Positions 59,844-64,000 of a stretch of 64,000 bases of DNA are shown here, in pieces; position 1 is the stretch's first letter; each line of letters opens with the position of its first letter. The notes below the pieces were generated by a model. That model had not been told where the DNA came from. It searched no databases and saw only the letters and a list, made by a program, of their open reading frames with translations. The stretch spans positions 135,618 to 199,617 of the forward strand of contig NZ_JOII01000017.1 of NCBI RefSeq assembly GCF_000719955.1, in the 5' to 3' direction. The position numbers were made by a program, and so were the translations under genes. Source of the DNA: Streptomyces albidoflavus (GTDB taxonomy: Bacteria > Actinomycetota > Actinomycetes > Streptomycetales > Streptomycetaceae).

Positions 59844-60695
59844 CTACGGTGACAGACACGCCCGATTGAGTACATAGCGCGTCAGCGGCTCGTAGCAGGC
59901 CGACCGCACTCCGTCATCGAGCGGCACCGCCACCGCCACCCGCCCCTCGGCCTCCCCGACGAAGGGCGCGGGGTCGTCGGTGTCGGCCGGCCCGATCGTC
60001 TCGAACCCCAGCTGACCTGCCCCGCAGGCCCAGCCGTGGTCCCCCACGACGAGCCCGGGCAGCGGCCCGCCGCCCTCCGCGGCCGCGCCGAGCACCACGC
60101 GTACGGGCAGCGGCGAATGACAGTGCGCGCCCGGCTCACAACCCGCCCCCGGGGCCGCTTGCGCTCTCACCAACGCGACGCCCTGTACGTAGTCGATCCG
60201 GTGCGTGCGTAGACCGAACCGGGTCGTTATGTCGACACTTCGGCCCTGCGCGGGAGTGAGGACGTGCCCTCCCGCCGCCGAGACGGCCCGCGACAGGGCG
60301 GCGTAGAAACCGAGGAGGCGGTGGGGGTGCCCGGTGCCGAAGAGGACGGGGCGCCGGTCGGCGACGGCCCGGCCGAGCCGTACGGCGAACCGGTCGAGGG
60401 CCAGCAGGGTCCGGTCCGGGTCGACGGTGTCGGCGCCCTCCCTCCGGCGCGGGTCGGCGGAGACCCCGCACCGCCACGCCATCAGCGCCAGCACGTCCCG
60501 CTCGCGCCAGACGCCGGCCGGATCGAGGCCGAGCAGCACGCGGGGGTCGCGGGCGGCGAAGAGGCGGTAGCTGCGCAGGCTCGCCTCCCGGGTGGTCGCC
60601 ACGGGCCCGGCGATCCCGCTGGCGAGCAGGTGCGCGCGCAGGGCCGCCCGGGAGGGCGACGGGGCCGGGGTGCGCGGGGTCGGCAGGAGGGACAC
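59844..60695 (-). CDS. conserved actinobacterial protein, unknown function (phosphatase-annotated family)
   Basis: The soluble product of about 283 residues begins near VSLLPTPRTPAPSPSRAAL and includes ARDPRVLLGLDPAGVWRERD, DRTLLALDRFAVRLGRAV, VLFGTGHPHRLLGFYAALSR and VVGDHGWACGAGQLGFETIG. I remember relatives labelled 'phosphatase', but I see no established phosphatase motif; GTGHPHR and GDHGW may be a metal or phosphate site. The GTG at 60695 is only a guess for the start (no Shine-Dalgarno sequence). It is downstream of the AcuC gene on the same strand. Confidence 0.65.
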   Translation of the reverse strand: MSLLPTPRTPAPSPSRAALRAHLLASGIAGPVATTREASLRSYRLFAARDPRVLLGLDPAGVWRERDVLALMAWRCGVSADPRRREGADTVDPDRTLLALDRFAVRLGRAVADRRPVLFGTGHPHRLLGFYAALSRAVSAAGGHVLTPAQGRSVDITTRFGLRTHRIDYVQGVALVRAQAAPGAGCEPGAHCHSPLPVRVVLGAAAEGGGPLPGLVVGDHGWACGAGQLGFETIGPADTDDPAPFVGEAEGRVAVAVPLDDGVRSACYEPLTRYVLNRACLSP

Positions 60696-60819
60696 GTACG
60701 CGATGCTGACGCACCGTGGAGCGTACGAGTCCGGTTCGCCGGAAATCCCCCCGGTCGGCCCAGCGTTCACGCGGCGGGCGAGCGCCCCCGCCGGAACACC
60801 CGGGCCGCGCCCCCGGTTT

Positions 60820-61992
60820 CTACGGCAGCAGCCCGCGCTGCGGGAACGCCGCCTTCCGGGTGGCCAGGACGGCCTGGTCGAGCCGGTCGGCGGGATCGTA
60901 ACCGCCCTGCCAGTCACGGTAGCTGACGGGCCAGCGGCCGTCGGTCATCCGCATCGGGCCGGGCTGGCGGGTGCGGGCGTAGACGAGCTGCTTCCACTCC
61001 TCCGGGATCATCGACTCCGGCGGGATGGGCTGCCCGGCGGCGACCGCGGCCAGGTGCGTCCAGGCGCGCGGGACGACGTCCACGACCGCGTACCCGCCGC
61101 CGCCGAGCGCCACCCAGCGGCCGTCGGCGTGGTCGTGTGCCAGGCCGTGGCAGGCGAGCTGCACGGCGCGCTGGGCGTCCAGGGAGATGGCGAAGTGTGC
61201 CAGCGGGTCCTCGAAGTGGGTGTCGGCACCGTGCTGGGTGACCAGCACCTGCGGCCGGAACTCCGCCAGCAGCTCGGGCACGACGGCGTGGAAGGCCCGC
61301 AGCCACCCGGCGTCGCCGGTCCCGGCCGGCAGCGGCAGGTTGACCGAGCTGCCCTCGGCGCCCGGCCCGCCGGTCTCCTCCGGCCAGCCGGTGTGCGGGA
61401 AGAGGGTGCGCGGGTGCTCGTGCAGCGAGACGGTGAGGACCCGCGGGTCCTCCCAGAAGGCCGCCTCGACGCCGTCGCCGTGGTGCACGTCGGTGTCGAC
61501 GTACGCGACGCGTTCGGCGCCTAGCTCCAGGAGCCGGGCGATGGCGAGGGCCGCGTCGTTGTAGACGCAGAAGCCGGAGGCGGCACCGGGCATCGCGTGG
61601 TGCAGGCCGCCGGAGAAGTTCACGGCGTGCTCAGCCTCCCCGCGCCACACCGCCTCGGCGGCGCCGACGGAGAGCCCGGCGATGGCCGCCGACACCTCGT
61701 GCATCCCGGCGAACGCCGGGTCGTCGTCGGTCCCGAGCCCGTACGACCCGTCCGCCGAGGCCGGATCGGCGGAGACGGCCTTGACCGCGTCCACGTAGTC
61801 CTGCCGGTGGACCAGCCGCAGCGTGGAGTCCCCGGCGGGCTTGGCCCCGGTGACCTTCAGCTGCCGGTCGACGCCGTACGCCGAGATCAGGCCCCGGGTC
61901 AGCGTGAGCCGCACCGGGTCCATCGGATGGCGAGGACCGAAGTCATAGCCGGTGACCGTCTCGTCCCACATCAGCTGCGCGCGCCCGCTCAT
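60820..61992 (-). CDS. acuC: acetoin utilization protein AcuC (histone deacetylase family)
   Basis: The 390-residue zinc amidohydrolase has FSGGLHHAMPGAASGFCVYN, the metal-binding YVDTDVHHGDGVEAAFW, SLHEHPRTLFPHTG and LVTQHGADTHFEDPLAH. It would remove acetyl groups from lysine; Bacillus AcuC deacetylates acetyl-CoA synthetase. The ATG at 61992 (MSGRAQLMWDE) was chosen for family similarity. The gene overlaps the end of the upstream MFS gene by 50 bases in another frame, so it is probably co-transcribed. Confidence 0.92.
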   Translation of the reverse strand: MSGRAQLMWDETVTGYDFGPRHPMDPVRLTLTRGLISAYGVDRQLKVTGAKPAGDSTLRLVHRQDYVDAVKAVSADPASADGSYGLGTDDDPAFAGMHEVSAAIAGLSVGAAEAVWRGEAEHAVNFSGGLHHAMPGAASGFCVYNDAALAIARLLELGAERVAYVDTDVHHGDGVEAAFWEDPRVLTVSLHEHPRTLFPHTGWPEETGGPGAEGSSVNLPLPAGTGDAGWLRAFHAVVPELLAEFRPQVLVTQHGADTHFEDPLAHFAISLDAQRAVQLACHGLAHDHADGRWVALGGGGYAVVDVVPRAWTHLAAVAAGQPIPPESMIPEEWKQLVYARTRQPGPMRMTDGRWPVSYRDWQGGYDPADRLDQAVLATRKAAFPQRGLLP

Positions 61993-63178
61993 GCCCGTCA
62001 CCGTACCGGCCGCCGGTTCCCTCGAACGAGCGGGCATACCCGACGGTCACCAGGACCAGCACCATCGGCACCAGCATGGCCCCCCGGTAGCTCCAGGCGT
62101 CGCCGATGACGCCGACCAGCGGGGAGCCCACGAGGAAGCCGACGTAGTTGAAGACGTTGAGCCGGGCCACCGCCGCGTCCGACCCGGCCGGCCCGCCCTT
62201 CTCGAACCCGATCCGCCCGGCCGCCGCGAAGGTCTGCGGCACCAGCACGCAGAGCCCGAGGCCCAGCAGGGTGAAACCGGCCATCCCCGCCGCGACTCCG
62301 GGCGCGCCCGCGACCAGCGCGAACCCGGCGGCGGCCAGCACCGCCCCGGCCCGCACCACGGCCGCCGCCCCGAACCGCCGCACCCCGAGGTCCCCGAGCG
62401 TCCGCCCGAGCAGGGTCATCACCATGTACACGTTGTAGGGGACGGTCGCCGTCTGCTCCGAACTCCCCAGCACGTCCTGGAGATACTTCGCGCTCCAGTT
62501 GGAGACCGTGGAGTCCCCGATGTACGCGAAGCTCATCACCAGGCAGAACGGCAACAGCACGGCGAACGCCACCCCGCGCCCGTTCCCCTTCCCGCCCGCC
62601 TCCACGGCGGGCCCGGCCGCCGCGTCCACGTACCAGCGGCTCCCCACCAGCGCGAGCGGCAGCAGCACCCCGACAACCGGCGCGTACGACACCCCGAGCG
62701 CCCACCCGCCGTGCGCCCCGAGCCACGCCAGCGAGGCCCCGGCTATCCCTCCGAGGCTGTACGCGGCGTGGAATCCGAGCATGATCGACCGCCCGTAGGC
62801 CCGCTGAAGGCTGACTCCGAGCATGTTCATCGAGGCGTCGAGCGCGCCCACCGCGAGACCGAAGACGGCCAGCGCGAGAGCGACCTGGATCATCCCCTGA
62901 CCGACCCCGACCGCCAGCAGCGCGAGGAGGACCACCGGCTGGGCCCACCGCAGGACGAGGCAGGGCGCCACCCGCCGGACGACCCGCTCGGTGACGACGC
63001 TCCCGACGCCGGCGAGGACCGGCACGGCGGCGAGGAAGGCGGGCAGCAGGGCGTCGGATATCCCGTACCGGTCCTGGATCGCCGGGATGCGGGTGACGAG
63101 CAGCGCGAACGCCACTCCCTGAACAAGAAAGCTGAACGCCAGGGCCGCCCGCCCCTGCCGCATACGCGTGTCGGTCAT
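61943..63178 (-). CDS. MFS transporter
   Basis: The 411-residue protein has about twelve membrane segments, starting ALAFSFLVQGVAFALLVTRI. The first loop is less conserved than the MFS GxxxDRxGRR, with VVTERVVRRVAP in its place. It resembles the YbjJ/FucP-like sugar or drug transporters (FGLAVGALDASMNMLG, GFHAAYSLGGIAGASLAWLG). The last 15 residues are hydrophilic and coincide with the AcuC start overlap. Substrate unknown. It starts at the ATG at 63178. Confidence 0.88.
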   Translation of the reverse strand: MTDTRMRQGRAALAFSFLVQGVAFALLVTRIPAIQDRYGISDALLPAFLAAVPVLAGVGSVVTERVVRRVAPCLVLRWAQPVVLLALLAVGVGQGMIQVALALAVFGLAVGALDASMNMLGVSLQRAYGRSIMLGFHAAYSLGGIAGASLAWLGAHGGWALGVSYAPVVGVLLPLALVGSRWYVDAAAGPAVEAGGKGNGRGVAFAVLLPFCLVMSFAYIGDSTVSNWSAKYLQDVLGSSEQTATVPYNVYMVMTLLGRTLGDLGVRRFGAAAVVRAGAVLAAAGFALVAGAPGVAAGMAGFTLLGLGLCVLVPQTFAAAGRIGFEKGGPAGSDAAVARLNVFNYVGFLVGSPLVGVIGDAWSYRGAMLVPMVLVLVTVGYARSFEGTGGRYGDGHERARAADVGRDGHRL

Positions 63179-63229
63179 GGCCGCAGAGCGTACGACCGCC
63201 CGCTACCCGCCGGTATCCCTTTGACCGGA

Positions 63230-63883
63230 TCAGGTGGAAGCCGTGACCAGCCGCGGCAACTCGGCCATGTCCGCGAAGAGTCCGGTGGCCCCCGCGAGCC
63301 GCTCGGGCGGCGTCATCGCGCTGAACCCATACACGTCCATCCCGGCCGCCCGCGCCGCCTCGACGCCGAGCGGACTGTCCTCGACCACGGCGCACCGCTC
63401 CGGCGCCACCCCCATCCGCTCGGCCGCCCGCAGGAAGAGGTCCGGCGCGGGCTTGCCCCGGCCGACGTCGTCCGCGCTGAAGACGTGCTCCTCGGGGAAC
63501 CACGCGTCAAGACCGGTCTTCCGGTGCCCGACCCGGATGCGCTCATGACTCCCGGACGAGGCCACGCAGTACGGCAGACCTGCGGCCCGCAGGTGCGCCA
63601 GCACCTCCACGACACCCCGCACGGGCTCCAGTTCCCGCCGGAACGCCTCGAAGACCCGCCCGTGGAACTCCTCGTCGAACTCCGCGGGAAGCCGCCGGCC
63701 CGACCGCTCCCGCACCAGGTCGTGGATACGGTGCACCGCCCCGCCCATGTAGTCCCGCAGCGAGTCCTCGTAGCTGGTGGGATGGCCCAGCTCCGTCAGG
63801 TAGCCGGCGAGGATGGTGTTGGAGAGGGGCTCGCTGTCAACGAGCACCCCGTCGTTGTCGAAGACGACCAGGTCGTAGCGCAT
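63230..63883 (-). CDS. HAD-family hydrolase (beta-phosphoglucomutase-like)
   Basis: The 217-residue protein has motif I LVVFDNDGVLVDSEPLS (an FDNDGVL variant of FDxDG), motif II in YCVASSGSHERIRVG, motif III Lys in GRGKPAPDLFLRAAERMG and motif IV ERCAVVEDSPLGVEAARAAG. It belongs to the subfamily I phosphatases/phosphoglucomutases. Substrate unknown. It starts at the ATG at 63883 and lies downstream of the rRNA operon terminator. Confidence 0.9.
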   Translation of the reverse strand: MRYDLVVFDNDGVLVDSEPLSNTILAGYLTELGHPTSYEDSLRDYMGGAVHRIHDLVRERSGRRLPAEFDEEFHGRVFEAFRRELEPVRGVVEVLAHLRAAGLPYCVASSGSHERIRVGHRKTGLDAWFPEEHVFSADDVGRGKPAPDLFLRAAERMGVAPERCAVVEDSPLGVEAARAAGMDVYGFSAMTPPERLAGATGLFADMAELPRLVTAST

Positions 63884-63916
63884 GGCATCGACCTTAATTC
63901 TCCTGAACGCAGAAAT

Positions 63917-63965
63917 GCCTCGGGCCCCGGAAACCTGTTTACACAAGGTTTCCAGGGCCCGAGGC
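63917..63965 (-). terminator. rRNA operon terminator hairpin
   Basis: Positions 63917-63936 pair with 63946-63965 (20 bp, one mismatch) with a 9-base loop, directly after the 5S rRNA 3' end on the minus strand. This is the expected rho-independent terminator of the rrn operon. Confidence 0.88.
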
Positions 63966-63973
63966 CAAAGAAA

Positions 63974-64000
63974 GTTCGGCGGCGTCCTACTCTCCCACAG
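63974..64000 (-). rRNA. 5S rRNA, 3' end only
   Basis: The minus strand of 63974-64000 reads CTGTGGGAGAGTAGGACGCC followed by GCCGAAC, which is the 3' end of Streptomyces 5S rRNA (the terminal stem complements its 5' end outside the window). The rest of the rRNA operon lies beyond the right edge. Confidence 0.9.

Overview
The window reads as chromosomal core DNA of a Streptomyces. It is very GC-rich with strong third-position GC bias. It carries aerial-development genes (bldN with its anti-sigma gene rsbN), futalosine-pathway menaquinone genes, a class I lysyl-tRNA synthetase, DUF3558 and DUF4232 lipoproteins and other actinobacterial families. The last 27 bases are the 3' end of a 5S rRNA gene on the minus strand, so a ribosomal RNA operon lies just beyond the right edge. 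Genus-level assignment is firm; I do not name a species.

Layout. 1-7.4 kb: an ABC exporter (cut by the left edge) with a divergent GbsR/MarR-type regulator and two overlapping palindromes between them, a membrane glycosyltransferase, and a dicarboxylate/cystine-type symporter preceded by a 40-codon cysteine-containing leader peptide. 7.4-12.8 kb: menaquinone genes (mqnE, a UbiX flavin prenyltransferase, mqnP, a UbiD-type decarboxylase) with an Lrp/AsnC regulator and a 45-residue basic small protein. 13.9-18.2 kb: the system II cytochrome c maturation operon resA-ccdA-resB-ccsB. 18.4-24.6 kb: a Tat lipoprotein with a deacetylase-like fold, a cluster of inverted short repeats, a histidine phosphatase with hemL, a Spo0M-like protein and a TatA-like protein. 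24.7-36.9 kb: a coupled FMN reductase and flavin monooxygenase, acetyltransferases, an SDR enzyme, a SulP transporter, RtcB, two DUF3558 lipoproteins, pssA and a DUF2637 membrane protein.

37-46 kb: lysS and argS (divergent), an aminotransferase, a membrane-anchored HTH protein divergent from a DUF4232 lipoprotein, and hemB. 46.2-51.1 kb: rex-hemA-hemC-hemD, with 4-nt overlaps at all three junctions and a clear Rex operator upstream of rex. 51.3-56.9 kb: a glutaredoxin-like gene, a HAD enzyme, bldN, rsbN (with a candidate sigma-BldN promoter) and an Eis-type acetyltransferase gene broken by one in-frame TAG. 57-64 kb: a PlsC-type acyltransferase, an epimerase, the tiny ribosomal protein bS22, a small HTH protein, AcuC, an MFS transporter, a HAD hydrolase and the rrn terminator.

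Functionally, much of the window serves respiration and its cofactors: menaquinone, cytochrome c assembly and heme (hemL, hemA, hemC, hemD, hemB), with Rex sensing NADH/NAD+. From memory of S. coelicolor, the mqn/res/hemL genes (about SCO4468-4494) and the lysS-argS/rex-hem/bldN genes (about SCO3303-3328) are two separate blocks there, so their closeness here suggests a rearrangement. I saw no prophage, insertion sequence, CRISPR array, tRNA or biosynthetic gene cluster. The best leads are the leader peptide with its downstream hairpin, the in-frame TAG, the overlapping operator palindromes, the BldN-type promoter before rsbN and the dispersed repeat family.
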